Positions 1 to 13,400 of a DNA stretch of 64,000 nucleotides are shown piece by piece. The stretch is from Pyrrhoderma lamaoense (taxonomy: Eukaryota; Basidiomycota; Agaricomycetes; Hymenochaetales; Hymenochaetaceae): the NCBI GenBank assembly GCA_002794735.1, contig NBAZ01000004.1, forward strand, positions 310,001-374,000, given 5' to 3'. Within the stretch, counting starts at the first letter, position 1. Every line of letters begins with the position of its first letter. The translations under genes and the position numbers were made by a program. A model generated the notes under the pieces. The model ran no database searches and had not been told where the DNA came from. It saw only the letters and a program-made list of their open reading frames with translations.

Positions 1-2351
1 GAGGGGGGGGGGAGTGTCAATGTTTACAATAAGCTGTGTACACAACAACCTTACACAGCCCACCGATCTAAAGGGAAAAAAAGGTAACACATGTGTTAAA
101 ACGTACTTTTTTTTGTTTCTCTATTTCTTTTCTTTTTTCCCTGTTGAATTTGATATTGAGACTATTACGATTACGGTATATATCCAAATCAATATTAAAA
201 ATCATTGGATTTAATTGCTTGACCGCCGGGGGATCGGGGTTGGCTAGAGCTCTCTCTGCTTGGGAGAGCGGGAGCGAGCGACTAAACGGAGCTTTGAGGT
301 GTTTTGCATTCAGTATGAATTCAGATTTGGGGCGACCAAGCGTTTGCAAGTTCATCATTCCGTTATTTCATCTTTCTCCCCCCTATTTTAATAAGCTATA
401 CAGGCTTTTACTTGCTCATGATTGAGATCCCACTATCTTCCACTTTTTACCCTATAATCAATGTGATTCCAATCACTAGCATCACAAATCCTAATATCGC
501 ATTATGATTATGGGTATCAGTGTAATAGTATGAAGAGACACGTCTCGGTCGCGCTTACTCATTTTCCACAAGCATCCGCATTCAGGCTTGTCCCCTATAA
601 TCTTAATATCTAATATGTCATATCAAATATCCCCCCAATTTCCGTATTTCGCTAATCCTTTACACCGTCCTCCCCCTCTTTATTAATTCCTTTTCCGCTT
701 TTCTTCTTTTCCCATCTTCTTTTCCTTCTTTTCCTTCTTTTTTTTTCCATGTCCTCTCTCGCACATTTCTTAATTCTCATGTTCCTTCGTTCCGTCATTC
801 CTTTTCGTCCACGAGTTCCAAGATATCATTCAATAATCGCTACTCCCTCCAAAGTCCTCTTTTCTATACGTTCTTTCTTTTCTTTTTCTTTTTCTTTTTT
901 CCCCCGCCCTTTCCCTCCTTTTAGACCTAGACCCAAACTTTAGACAGACTAAAAGTACTAGACTAGAAAGAAAAGAAACTGAAAAGTCAAAGCTAGAAAC
1001 TCAATTAACCTTTTTCATTATTGATCTCTCACTCCCTCTCTCACTCACTACTTTTCCCTGCATCCTTCTCCGCCATCGGCAATTATAGGTGACAGTAATA
1101 CATTGCGAAACGAAGGATACGTGGAAGGATAGAAGATAATAGAAAGTATGTATGTTTAGAGAGAGTATGATAGAAAGAATGTCTTCTCCGAGACTTTCGA
1201 GAGACTTTATAAAAAATGATGATATAAAATCACAAACGCCACATACACACACACACATACACTTATGGTACACGCTCACACAAAATTACAATTTCAAGTT
1301 CAAGGGTCCATTTGGGATCTACAGAGACACAAAAATAGTACGTAGGAAGAAAGAAAGAAAGAGAGAAAGAGAGAGAGAGACGAGATGAGAGGGTTAAGCA
1401 GTACGGTGGGTAAGGAAATGGATGGTTGAAGCCTGAGATTTTAAGAAAGAAAAAGTGTAGTTGAATTTGGATATGGGGGGTGGGGTTATAAGCGGTTAAA
1501 TGGTTAGACCGGGATGAAGGGAATTTGGGGAATTGAGGATGGATAATTGGAAAGATACGGAAATACACATGAGAGAGGCGGGAGGAAAACTGGAGTGAGA
1601 GACTAGAGAAAAGAAACTGGCTGACAACAAGATACAGATGATGCGGGGGCAAAAGAAGAGAATTGTAAGAGCAGATAGTAAAAACGAAGCCACTAAAGAG
1701 GAAAAAGAGAAAAAAAAAAAGAAAGACAAAGAAAGAACAACTTTTTATAAGACCAAAAAAAAAGAAAGAAGAGTAATAAGAGACAGAAAGAAAATTTAGG
1801 CGAAAGCGGCGGCGGATAATTTGATGTAAGGGAAGAAAAAGGTGAAATGAACACCAAAAAGGATGAAAGCAAAGAAAGAAGAGTAAAGCGTTAAAGGCCA
1901 AACGGGGAATGGAGCTAAAGGTGATAAATACTTTGTATATATGCCGGAAAGTGATAAAAAAGGGAGGGCCCCTAAGAAAGGTAGGAGGAAAAGGATCGTT
2001 CCAGATATGAACGGTAAAAGGGGGTAAGGGGGTAACCATGGCAGAAAGATATAAAAAGAGATCAACTTCAAAATTTCTAGTAGATAGAGGAAAAGGGGGG
2101 GAGGGGGTTGGATATCAAACAAAAGAGTGATATAAGAGACGAGACGAGAGCAAGTAACAAGCCACAAACAAGTTAGATAGCGAAAGAAGAAGAAAAGATA
2201 TAGAAAGCACTAGATAATGAAAACCCTCTTTAGCAAAAAAGAACGAAAAAAAAGAAATAATCACTATTTTTTTTTCTCCTCTCCATCATGATCCCTCCGT
2301 CCTAATTTTAAGTAATATTTTTTGATTACCCATCAAAGTCATATCAAATCT
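1..2351. other. Gene-free stretch beyond the 3' end of the HSF gene
   Basis: No convincing gene. The stretch is strongly strand-biased: pyrimidine-rich on the + strand at about 620-920, then purine-rich at about 1330-2110. The long open frames here (for example 1263-2039 on the minus strand) are low-complexity products of these tracts, rich in Phe, Leu and Ser. It probably holds the 3' UTR of the HSF-type gene and the upstream region of a gene beyond the left edge. Confidence 0.5.
1346..1382. repeat. GA/GAAA purine microsatellite
   Basis: A run of GAAA units passing into (GA)n on the + strand. A short CA repeat lies just upstream at about 1242-1259. Both are simple-sequence repeats in non-coding DNA. 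Confidence 0.85.
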
Positions 2352-5010
2352 TTAGTTCCCGTCAATCATAGCGTGGTTCATCCGGAAATCGTGACCTTCC
2401 TTCATCAGAGAAGTATACAAGTTCTTTGGCTGTCGTTGAAATCCATCAGCTCCGTCTGCTCCAAAAGATCGTTTTACATTATTTTTTATTTTTTTTATGT
2501 TGGAGAAGAAATAAAAAGAGGAAAAAAAAGAAGAGCATTATGTCAATCTTAATGAAAACACAATTGAACAAAGCCCTGTTATTCTGGAAGTGTCATGAGA
2601 GAAGAGACTTACATCGATTGAGGTCTTCTCCAGCAAGGTAAGAGGAATCCATCGGAGGTGTGTTCGCTTGGCTCGAGCTTGCGTGACTTGCAGAGCTCAA
2701 ACTACTCGTACTCGTAGATGGTCTAACGTTTCTATTACCCCACCCATTCATCGAGTCAACGCTGCTCAGATGACCAGTACCCATCGTTGTATGCGCCCCA
2801 TCAGCTTGCAAAGGAGGTGACCCTCCTCCAACACCTCCAGCAGAGTATGCAAATTCTCCTCCAGGCGAGAATGTGTATGCACTCGTCTGGTTCGTATCCA
2901 CGGTCGGTAGCTGTACCATGCTACGCGCACGCAAGACATGGTGGTTGCTACCAGGACCTGCCGGCTGCGGGCTGCTCGACGGCCGCCCATGGTGAGCAGG
3001 AGTATGATATGTACCGTGCGAAGTGGACGAGTCAAGGTGGTGGGCTTGCTGTGCTGAGCCGTTGCTGGCCCCGTTAGGGGTGTCATAAGGACTAGGATAC
3101 GGACTCATTGCCTGCGAGTGTCGTCGAGGGCGGCGGACTGCTGAGTTAGAGAGGCCCACTCCACTATAATTCCCTGTACCGGAGCTCGAGTAAGCCGAGT
3201 TAATCCCACCAAGCCCCGTAAGGCCCGTCTTGTGTCCGGAATGGGGTCGAGGACTCATTGGCCTGTGGTGGCTAGAGCCCGGTCGAGAGTAATCATTCGG
3301 GTGTGTGCTACTCAGGGCACTAGACGGAGTTTCTGATTCGTAAGTCATCGACGTAACTGAGTATCCCGTCGTCGGTCGGCTATCCGGAGACATACTGGAA
3401 GCACTGTGACTGTTCTGAAGGGTAGAGAATTGTGAAGGATATCCAGAAGCGGTCTGTAGTGAGCCTCTTTGGTATTGAGATCCGCTAGGGTTCAAAAGAG
3501 AGGACAAGCTCCCCGTGTTCTGCTGTGTCGATGTGGGGTTTGTCGGGGACATTGTGGCCCACGAACCAGAATCAGAATACCGTAGGACATGCTTCCCGTA
3601 CTGCCATATGCAGGAGGCGAAAAGGCCGCAGGACTTTGTACATGATCGTCTGCCGGGGAAATTGGATGTTGGAGTCCCGGATGAGCTGAGTGGCTGCCTC
3701 CGTATACAGAGCTTTGCGCGAATGCTGGTGAGTCAGAGGGAACGGTCAGTGGGGGTAAGGCAGCACGCTGGTAGCTGGAGTTGGATACGCCCCAGTTAGT
3801 CGGGTTCGGTCCCAGATATGAGCCAGGTGCGGAAAACCCACGAGCACGGCCCTTTGAACCGGGTGAACCTAGAGAAGAGGGTACGCTGAGAGGAACACCT
3901 GAGCGAGGAGGACCATGCATTGGCAAAACGGGTGCCATTTCCTGGTCTTGACGCTTACGAGGCTTGGGAAGCCTGGGCGGAACACGTCGCTTGAAGTTGG
4001 CGACGACCTCCGGCGGAGAGTGTCTATTCAGGGTAGGGTGCGCTGTACATAAAAAGGTGCCATCGTGTGCATTGCAAAAGTAATAAAAAAATAAAATAAA
4101 AATAAAATAAAAAAGAAATTATTGAATAAACGGATAAATAAAATAAAATAAGCGAAGAAATGAATTATTTTTGAAATTGGATTTTGATTTCCAAAAAAAA
4201 AGGTTAAAAATAATAATGGAGACAAAGCAAATAGGAAATGTAAAGTCAGACGCCATTAATGAAGTGCTTAATAGAGAGAGCGTAAGAGAATGAACATACA
4301 CCAAGTGCTGGCGTCGGGATCGTCTATGGCGGGATCGACATTGCGCAGGTTTACCTTTCGCATGAAGCCGTAGATCTGTGCGGAAGCAAAATAGTACAGG
4401 GTGGAAGCAAATAACAACATTACAAGTACAAAGGGAAAAAAATAAAAGAAAATCATGGTCAGCAATTATAGTGTAAAAAAGTGAGTATATGCGTTACTAA
4501 ACATAACAAATATACACACATTGAGCTGACGACTAAAGCTTGCGAAACGAGACTGGCGGTAGACTGAAGGGAGGACGTGAAGAGCAAGTTGTTCGGGGCG
4601 TTCAACGATGATATGGTCACCATTAGAGTCCCAACGGATCATGTGCTGATTCTCGGGCTTTTCAAGGAGACTGCAAGAGAATAGAGGGGGGAGAGAGAGG
4701 GCATTAAAAGACAACTCTTGTGTTTTTTTAAAACTGTTTGCGAGAAGACGGAGGTAGTCACATACGCGTATAATTTTGTCAAGAATGTTGACTGGGTCTT
4801 TTGCGGTGCTTTTGCCTCTGTGGGGGAAGCCTCTGCAGATTTTGGAGGGGAGGTATCGTCGTCTTCATGTTCATCTCCAGATACGTTATGAGAGTGAGTT
4901 CCCGAGGTGGTTGACTGAGGAGTGATCGGGGAAGGGTATACGTTTGGTTGGATATGAGAGTAGGGAGCGGTACGGGATGAGTACTGGTGCTGCTGGTATA
5001 GATCTGTCAT
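2352..5010 (-). CDS. HSF-type DNA-binding transcription factor (Sfl1/Mga1-like)
   Basis: Nuclear transcription factor with an N-terminal heat-shock-factor fold. The start at 5010 (MTDLYQQHQ) opens a short disordered segment. The HSF domain is split over several exons: TFLTKLYA, then LLEKPENQHMIRW...SFSRQLN, then IYGFMRKVNLRNVDP, then HPTLNRHSPPEVVANFKRR. A basic stretch, RVPPRLPKPRKRQ, follows directly. The rest is a Ser/Pro/Gly-rich, probably disordered tail. The second-intron donor is best placed as GTATGT after TGGT, which keeps the W-S-H-P frame. The last exon is inferred: an intron from about 2611 to 2456 gives ...DLNRYGADGFQRQP... and a stop at 2352; without it the frame ends at 2593. 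The HSF fold is certain. The Sfl1/Mga1 rather than Hsf1 assignment is inference from the basic tail and the absence of an obvious heptad-repeat trimerisation region. Confidence 0.88.
4081..4135. repeat. AATAAA-type A/T-rich repeat inside an HSF-gene intron
   Basis: Near-periodic AATAAAA units on the + strand, lying in the intron upstream of the exon that begins with HPTLNR. It is intronic and has no coding potential. Confidence 0.7.
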
Positions 5011-5849
5011 GACTGATAATATTTTTTTGTATAGTTGCTTCTTTACTTCTCGCGTGTGCAGACGAAGCGGGAGGGCGGTGAGAGGGATCTGAGGAGGAGC
5101 GATGGGAGATCTAGAAGACTAAGTAGTTTTCGAACAACGGCTGATGTAACCTGAGAAGAGAAGGAGAAGAGGGACGGAAGCAACGGGGCCAAGATGAATG
5201 AACACGGGTCGCTGACCGCAGCCGAGAGCGAACAGGGCCTGCGACTAGGACAAGGGAGGACGCTGAGCAGGACTGGCGAGAGACTGCTGAGCACGACGGT
5301 CGAGACTATATAGCTGTATGACGAACGGACTGAGGGGGACGGGGCAGAGCACAGAACGGGGTGCTTTGTATAGTACGATCGGGGGAGTATATCCGCGGAT
5401 ATATAATTGTCATATTTATTCCAAATATATTAAAATGTAAATCATCTCCCAATTTATACACGCACTCTCCGGGGTCCCCTTCCATCGATCTCTTCCGATG
5501 CGTCCATCTTACGTACAACCAAGCTCTAGGGTGCTCCTCTTCTCTCACACATAAAAATGATAGGGGGCTATTCCCATGTGCTATGTGCTTCCAAAATACT
5601 AGTACGATTCAATATCTCAACTATCCCCCCCCTCCTCTCTCTCGCTCGCCCGCAATCTCGAGCGTAATAATATAATCTCGCAATTATGGGAATAAACCGA
5701 ATTGAGATCAAATCATTTAGAAAAAAGGAGAAAAAGAAAAACAGGAGAAGAAGAAAAAAATATAAACTAGCTACAATCAAACTTCAATAATAAGAAAAAA
5801 ATAATAACCAAGTCCTATAAGCCCTATTCTCCCCCTCTCTCCCCCTCTA
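5011..5849. other. Intergenic: 5' side of the HSF gene and 3' side of the kinase gene
   Basis: No gene resolved. The part near 5011-5330 is moderately GC-rich and is probably the 5' UTR and promoter of the HSF-type gene. The part near 5640-5830 is A-rich, followed by a pyrimidine run just before the kinase stop, as expected for 3' UTR sequence. Confidence 0.5.
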
Positions 5850-8800
5850 TTATGGTTCCTCTCCGTCATACTTCAGAGTCACATTCGAGAAGCCACGGAA
5901 CAGGTCACGCTCATCTTCAGGTGCAGGCTCAAGCCCATCCTCCGTCCCTCGTAATCCAGGTGTCCCCGGTACTCCCGCCCCTGCTACGCCTTGCATTTCA
6001 AGCTGGAGTGATTGAGACTCGCGCAGGCTCCGGAAATTAACAGCATCCAATCCATTCGACGTCGCCGGTACAATCTAGTCATTCGTCAACAATGTATCCA
6101 ACATGTTCACATCATCATCCCCAGTAAAACAAGTTCGTGTTTTATCGTTGTGTTTTATTTTATTTTTCGTAAATGTGATCGCATTGCCGTTACCGTCGTT
6201 AATAGCGTTCGCATCGCATAAGTTGATTTGTTGCAAAATAATAAAACCCCAAGTTCATCAAGAATAAGCATATTTGCACACATGTGTAACACCGACAAAC
6301 AGTGTACAAACAAGCGTCAGCAAAATCAAAGGCCCGGAAGCAAAATATAAGATCGCGTGGCAAGAAAAAAAAAGTCAGCTTTCTTTTTCTAGAACATCGC
6401 AAAAAGGAAAAATAGGATCGTTCGGTCTATGCTACTTACGGGTGGCGTCATGTTTCGTAACAATCCCCAGTTTGTCTTCGCAAACCATTTGTGCTGTTTA
6501 ACCTGACTAGCACCACTCTGGCTCCCAAGTCGTCTCGATTCGCTCTTGTCTAGCAGCCGGTTGATAATGTCCTTGCCAGCCCTGTCAGATAAGAAGCAAC
6601 AGTGCTATATTTAGCATTTCCCGTTTCCTGATCGACATAGGAAGAACCCAAAAAAGGAAGGACACCCAGGGGGTGTGTCTACACTCACGATGTGATCTTG
6701 GGATGCTCCGGAAATGACACTGGCAACTCGAGCACGTTTTGGAATGTCTTACTCCGAGATGGACCTTTAAATGGTGTCGTTGCAAACTGAAATCATACCC
6801 CCAAAAAATCGATGGTAGTGTCATTCCGCAATCAGTAAGGGCGCATTATCAAGCAATACAATACTGATGACAATAGAAAAAAAAATAGGATACATACAAT
6901 CATTTCAAAGATGAGGATACCAAGTGTCCACCAATCCACAGCAGAAGTATGTCCAAGGTTTTCGATAACCTCGGGCGCAATATACTCTGGAAACCCATGA
7001 ATGATACCACACAGGATAGCGCCAACAGAGGCGAGTCGAGGCGAATAGTTACAAATCCCAAGTCCAAAAAAAGCAAGAGGAAGAAACGCATCAGTATTTT
7101 ATACACAGCATAACCGAAACATGACCGTTCCGATCAATGGAATGCATGAACTCATATCTATTCACGTACCCTCAGTTCCAACAAATGAATTTGTGCGAAA
7201 GTTTGCCGTACACGACTTGGTATCAATCACTGGCACCTAATTACCATGATAGAATAACGGCATATATCCAGATTGTACAACAAGAACATAACAAGAGAAA
7301 CGATAGTCGTCAGGTTGTTGCCCATCGCCCATCGCCATCCGAGATCATCCGTTTCGCCGACATTATACAGCGTCATGGTAAACGTTTGATGCATGCCGTT
7401 GATACCGTCAACATTATAGTAAGTTCAGTAGCAAATAGGATTAGGAGAGGTATTTCGATCGTCGTCGTCCAGTGGAGGATTTTTATTAAGGTTTGATAAT
7501 TGAGTTCATGTGAATAGTCGAAGGAAACATGCAAAAAAAATCGTCAGAAGCCATTGTATTTCAGGGCGCGGACAAAATAGACGGACAAAGAAATAAGGGA
7601 CCAAAGGAAGTATAGAAATAAAGGGAAGCCTAGAAGCCGAGAAAGTTTCGAGTCGAAACGCTTCGTGGTAAAGATGCGCGGAACACGCGGAAAAAAGGGA
7701 ATGAGGTTGTCGATTACGGACACTCATATAGGAAAGAAGGGGAAACAAAGTGGATGAAAGAAATAAACACTCACCCCATTTGGTTCAATTTGAGCGACGG
7801 TAGCAGGATGACCTCCAGGTTCGCCAGACTGCTTAGCTAGATCAAAGTCTGAAAGCATAATATGCCCGGACTGATGGAGCAAGATATCTTTTGATATCAA
7901 TCAGTTAACGGCATCCTAGAAAAACACGTTGATTCGTGCATCTATTTACTCACTTTCAGGCTTAAGATCCCTATAGATGAATCCCATGAGATGTAAATAT
8001 TCAAGAGCGGCGACAACCTCAGCAGCATAGAATTTAGCATCTTCTTCAGCTAAACATTTGCCGGGCCGGGTTTGAAGGGCCCGGAAAAATTCCCCACCCA
8101 TACAATACTCCATGCATAGATACAAATACTCTTTAGACTGGAATGAGTGGTACAAAGTGACGATGAAAGGATGATTCGCTGTAGCCAAAATTTCTTGTTC
8201 TGCCAGCGCGCGTTTGATCTTCCGCCTCTCTATCATTTCTTTTTTCGAGAGTACTAAAAGGATTCCCGATATTAAGAGTCAATTCAGAAGATCTGCAAAT
8301 GAGTAAAAGAAGTAAAACTTACCCTTCATTGCATAGAGTTTATTTGTTTTCTTCTCGCGGACTAGATATACTTTCCCTACGTCGCCGCGCCCCAGGAGTT
8401 TGATCTTCTGGAAGCTTGAAGGATTGACCTCCACGCTACGTATTTTGATTGAGTTGCTAGAGTATGTACGACGGAAGGGTGCACGTCCAGAACCATCCGT
8501 GCCAGTACCTACGGGCACCGGAGGCGCACTTAGCAACCCGATATGCTCGTTGGGATCCTTATATTTGCCCTTTGAGCCCTTTAAGATAGATGAACCTGAC
8601 GCGGTGCTATTTGCTCGTGTGGATCTTGTTCCTTTCGTGGGGGACAGTAACGAACCATGAGAAGGATGTAAGTTTTGTGCGCTTTGTGAGTGAGCAAGTG
8701 TTGGATGGGGATGATTTGAAGGAGGATGGAAAGAAGGAGGGGGAGAAGATTTAGGACCATGATTAGAGGTATTATGATTTCTGGATGAACCCGAAGAGGA

Positions 8801-9805
8801 TGTATCAATAGAGTCCTTCTCTGATACCCGTTGGCCAATTCCATTTGTCGGAACCGGTGGAACATCAGGAATTACTCCGTTACGCCCTATACTGCCCGAG
8901 GTAGGTGACAAAAACCCAAACTTCATCGACGTAGGAGTGCGTGAACCTGTGTTTCCGTCACGATCCTTGTGCGACTTTGAAAGTGAGAAGAGACCCTTTG
9001 CATTCGGAGCAGAGGCTACACGCCTTATGAACTTGGTCATCCCACTTCGTGTCTTTGGTGAGAGAGGACTAGCCGATGGTGTTGCATTCGTCACAGGAGT
9101 AAGCGGGTGAGCAGCACCTAATTGACGCTGTTTGTCAGTCTTAGATTTTGATTTGTTGCTTGGCAAGCGTTCCTGACCAGCCGAAGAACTGGGCGTTGGT
9201 AATGAGCCAGCCGCTGAAATAGTTTGTGTCATATCTGGAGTAGAAGGTACATTGGCATCCTTCACAGATGCAGATATGGGCGGCGGCTGTCCATTATGTG
9301 AAACACCATTTTGATGTTGAGAGCGATGAGCATTTTGCGGGTTTTGGCCAGACTCGCTTGAAAGAGTTCCCATTGAAGTAGATGAATAACGATTACCTAG
9401 ACTTGTATTGAACGAGACTGAGCTTGAAGGAGTAAGGGTCCCATGAACTACGCTTGTCGTTACCAAAGAAAGCCCTTCTACTTCTAGGTTCTGGCCATTT
9501 GCACCTCCCTGACCACCAGAGATCTGTGATGGCTCACGGACCAATGGAGAGATTACGTTTTGTTGTTGGTCGCCATGGGCGGAAGAGGTAGAGAAGTCGG
9601 TGTCAAGAGTTAGGGCTGACTTTGTACGACTCGGTTTGCGCCCAGAAGCATTACCGAGACGAAAAATTGATTTCCAAGAGGGAGACGTTGGAGAAGGAAG
9701 AGGGGCGGCGGCGGAGGAGTCCGCACCGCTAGATGAGTGAGTGTTGTTGGAAGAATCAGGATATGAGTCTGGAGGTTCAGGGAAGGGTGTTGCCATTGCA
9801 GGCAC
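5850..9805 (-). CDS. AGC protein kinase, Fpk1/NRC-2 (phospholipid flippase kinase) type
   Basis: Serine/threonine kinase of the AGC group. In yeast this branch (Fpk1/Kin82) activates phospholipid flippases; in Neurospora NRC-2 controls growth. The start at 9805 ([13 protein letters not shown]) opens about 450 disordered Ser/Thr/Pro-rich residues. The kinase domain follows: glycine loop [13 protein letters not shown], catalytic-lysine exon YAMK joined to [18 protein letters not shown] joined to [26 protein letters not shown] joined to EYIAPEVI, and [21 protein letters not shown] in place of DFG is normal for this family. The C-terminal lobe and tail ([41 protein letters not shown]) are complete. 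About seven introns; the one after ...QIEPNG is unusually long (about 540 bases). All catalytic motifs are present, so the gene looks functional. Confidence 0.93.
7234..7773 (-). other. Long intron in the kinase gene
   Basis: The intron lies between the codons for QIEPNG and VPVIDTKSC. The donor is GTGAGT at 7773 and the acceptor ends TAATTAG at about 7234. Phase is kept on both sides. At about 540 bases it is several times longer than its neighbours. I found no coding exon in it. A few snoRNA-like words (GATGAT, CTGA) occur but do not form a proper C/D box pair. Confidence 0.7.
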
Positions 9806-10470
9806 AGATTTAGTACAATATGAAAATTAGAATTAGAAGCAGATGGATGTAAATCTAGAGGATGTAAAGGACTGTCAGAATGGAATGAGAATAGACGCGC
9901 CGGTGATGGGACTAGGTCGGTATACTGAAACTGAACGTGACGACGACACGGAAAGCAACAGCCAAGGCCGGCAGAAGATGTAAGTACAGATAGCAGATGA
10001 CGCTGTGTGAGATATGTGCGAGTATATAAAATAGAGAAGAAGAAAAAGGAAGTGCAGCAGCTGAAAAGACGTGGACGGGTCGAGTTGAGCGAGACTCAGC
10101 AGCCGATTTTCTCTGAAGCTGCTGACTAATGCCCAAAATATCTACACTTTTCCTATTATAAATACATCTACGACTAGCTCTTCTCAACCCCTTGAAAACT
10201 TCAGCCACAAACCAAGCTTTAGTCTCCCGCGAGCTCACACACTCTTTTTGCAACTCGGTTCCTCATCGACTCGGCTCATCAATCTTTCCCAATCAGTCCA
10301 CGATGCACCCAGTGCTTTTTACTGCTTTACTTGACTCGATACACTTGTTCTCACGGCTGAATCAGCGCAAAGAGAAGGAGAGAGAGAATCTGAAAGAATC
10401 AGAACAAATAAAGAAACCGTTGTAGCGATCAGAGCTTTTACATCTCTCCATCCATCTCTCATCCTTTCGC
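9806..10470 (-). promoter_or_regulatory. Probable 5' leader and promoter of the kinase gene
   Basis: This is the upstream side of the minus-strand kinase. It is pyrimidine-rich on the + strand near 10430-10500. No core element could be identified with confidence; the call rests on position only. Confidence 0.35.
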
Positions 10471-13400
10471 TTTGGCTTTGATTTCCTTTCATTCACGGTT
10501 TTCATATCCGGTAACTTCTCTGCCTCGCTTGCGCCAGAGGTCACTTGTATGCCTATATGCGAATCTCATCTTCGATTCTTCTGACACACGTCCAAATCCT
10601 ATATTCCTTATCGCTAATCTGTGGCAGTGGCCTAGCTTTGAACCTAGATGCATAAATACAGATTTATATTCTCATTGCACTCAGTCTCCTCCATTCCCTA
10701 AATTTGTTGAGCTTTACACACATCCTCAAACCATAAGCTATCAACACATGATAGCCGATAAGGTTTCAACCAAGTTGGGAGTGAATAAAGCTGCCACTTT
10801 AAGAGAACCTTGTTCTAGAATTGGGACCCCAGACTTTACCGCAACCCAATTGTTCTTCACTTTTTGTAGGATTTCATATGAGTACGGTACACATCAAACT
10901 AGCCATTATTATTGTTTCCTTACATCTTTAATGAGAAGTCAATTTGTCCGGTGGCAATAAAGGTCAGGTTTCTAATTGCCTTGTTCTTCTTGTTTATAGT
11001 TGTGATGAAATGAGTTAGTAGTTTCATGGTACCATGGGTAGTCATGTTTCGGCCTATGGATTTCTAGTTTTGAGAACCACAAAGGCCCACAATTAATCTT
11101 ATCTCGAGATTTACCGATATGACATAAGTTTGGACTTCGAAGGATACGTTATCGTCTTCAGTATGTCTCACTCTAAGCTCTTCCACGTGGGAATCCCATA
11201 ATCAGTAGTAATTACGCAAGTATTATTCTCGATCACGTGCACAATTAAGATAACGGGACGATTTCTCAACCGATCTTCAATCATCTTGCCGAATTAGTAA
11301 ATGCAGACGACAATTAACTATGTCCTAAGGCTTCACGTACAACGGCCAATTGAATTTATAGGCCGAATTTCAACATTTTGAATCAGATAGACATATACCT
11401 CCAGATATGGCCATGCATGCCTCAAAACCCTGTAGTACTCATAGCGTCGGAACCATGGGTTCTCAGTATTCTTCTCGATAACGATATTCCTTTGGTACTA
11501 ACTAAACAAGAAAGGAAGTGTTGAAACCAAATCTTTGTCTTTAGATAGTATTTAACAATACAAATTAAACGAGGTATTACGATGTTAGTCGCTCATACAC
11601 GGAAGTATCGCAAATTGACAAGGAATTGAACAACAAAGCAACATAAATTACAATTTAGGAAGATGTTGATGTAACCTATGATCTCACCTCATTTTGATCT
11701 TCTTTCCTGCCATGACCAAGTCATTAAGTAGTCTTTGATTAACAGCCAAAACTCGTGTTGGATAGATCCTGAGTTACTATTGAACAACAATGGATTCAGA
11801 TCCGAATCGGAACTATGGCTCTACCAACGTGAACATTGTGTTGTTTCGTTTAAGGCAGAGCACGTCTCACTATCCTCCAACAGTAATTAAACCTTCTGGT
11901 CGGGAGACATCTTGCATATGCGGGTAGCAGACAAACTAACTCATAAGGCAGTTTCCTAACGTATTCGATTTCATCAGCACTACACGAACAAACATGTTGC
12001 TACGCAGACAAACAAATGTTTTGTTTTATGCCGTTCGAAGACTAAAAGGAAATTCTGGATTTCATGATCCTTCAAACGTTGACAACTGTCTTTGTAGCTA
12101 TAGCTACCTTTATAAAACAATTTTTTAATACACGATAGCCTTCAGCTACTATAACGCAAGATCACATCTGTGGCTTCATACAAAAATACTCCAATGAATA
12201 TTACTTCCTCTCTTCCTGCGCGAACTCCGTCAGATTACATGTGCATCATTAATATTAACTGACAATTAGAAGAACGAAGTCATATAGAGAGACTTCCCCC
12301 ATCAGACACCTTCAAAGCTGAAAAAACTATCCAAGCCCTGACAAAGTCTAATTTTATACTCATTCCGACTCCTCCGCCGTAATGTATTCGACCATGATAC
12401 ATCTGTTTATTCCACCTGCTACATGAAACGAAGGTGAAGCACGACTCCGTGGCGCTAACAGAAACGATCCGTTACGGAATTGTGGTATACGTAGCCGCGG
12501 CGTGAACATTTCATATGTCAATCTCCTTTCTTCAGGAACTGTAGGGGAAAATGAAACCATATGACATTCTTCAGTAGTACGTCAGCTTCAATTAGGTGGG
12601 TGGATGATCATTCTATACACAAACATATCAAGACATAACCAATTGTAGTACTCTCTTATCAGGCACATTTCAATTTGGCTTTCCGCACAAAAGAAATGTT
12701 TGATGAGCCTGAGTACTATACATTCAAACCGAAGTGCTCGGTGAGTATACACTCCCGAAAGAGACGATACACTAAACAGAAGAATATGCATCGACCTTCC
12801 GCCTTCCGAGGAGAGTAAAAGTTCAAAAGTATTGAACATTCATCTCAACGGGGAACTCCGGCACGTAGACGCAAGGTGGCATCCATACCTCAATCAGGAG
12901 AGGAGGAGATTAATAGTTTTGTCTACCAACATCGTTCCGAGTTCCAATGCAAATACATCATGATGTCTACTCCGCAGGTGGAACCTCGGTCTTTAGATAT
13001 GAAAATCCAGTATAAGCGACGCTTCTCTGTCTTCTGGACTTAGTTTCCTGTAAAAAGTTAATCATTCTTGCTTAAAATAATCAGGAGGTTCACATTGAAA
13101 ATATACGGCATCATCGGATATGAAGAATAACGATCTTCTTAATGCGTAAAAGAGGTGCATAAATAATAACAGAGATTGTATCTGACCGTCTTACCAAATT
13201 TCTACGATAGCGGGCATGTTAAACCCAGGATCATGAGGACATGGAGACAGGCTACTACCAGTTGAGGATTCCGACCATATCCGTTTTTCTGAGCACTAAC
13301 GAGGAGTGCCAATTAACGAATTGTGGCCCCTTCCGAACAGGTATATTCTGTAGACGCCACGTACATCACCGCAAAGGTGCATTCCCTTGGACATATACAA

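Noticed and set aside
93..425. 110-codon + frame at the left edge and its minus shadow
   Set aside because: No motif and in non-coding-like sequence. The GC-rich part at about 225-300 was also checked for a tRNA but has no T-loop or anticodon-arm pattern.
1263..2039. 258-codon minus-strand frame rich in Phe/Leu/Ser
   Set aside because: Product of a purine-rich + strand tract; low complexity, no domain, no codon bias typical of the neighbours.
7137..7496. 119-codon + frame in the kinase region
   Set aside because: Antisense to a kinase exon (VPVIDTKSC...NSFVGTE) and its long intron; a shadow.
10472..10960. 162-codon + frame upstream of the kinase
   Set aside because: It opens at TTG, has no domain, and lies in the divergent upstream region; not supportable as a gene.
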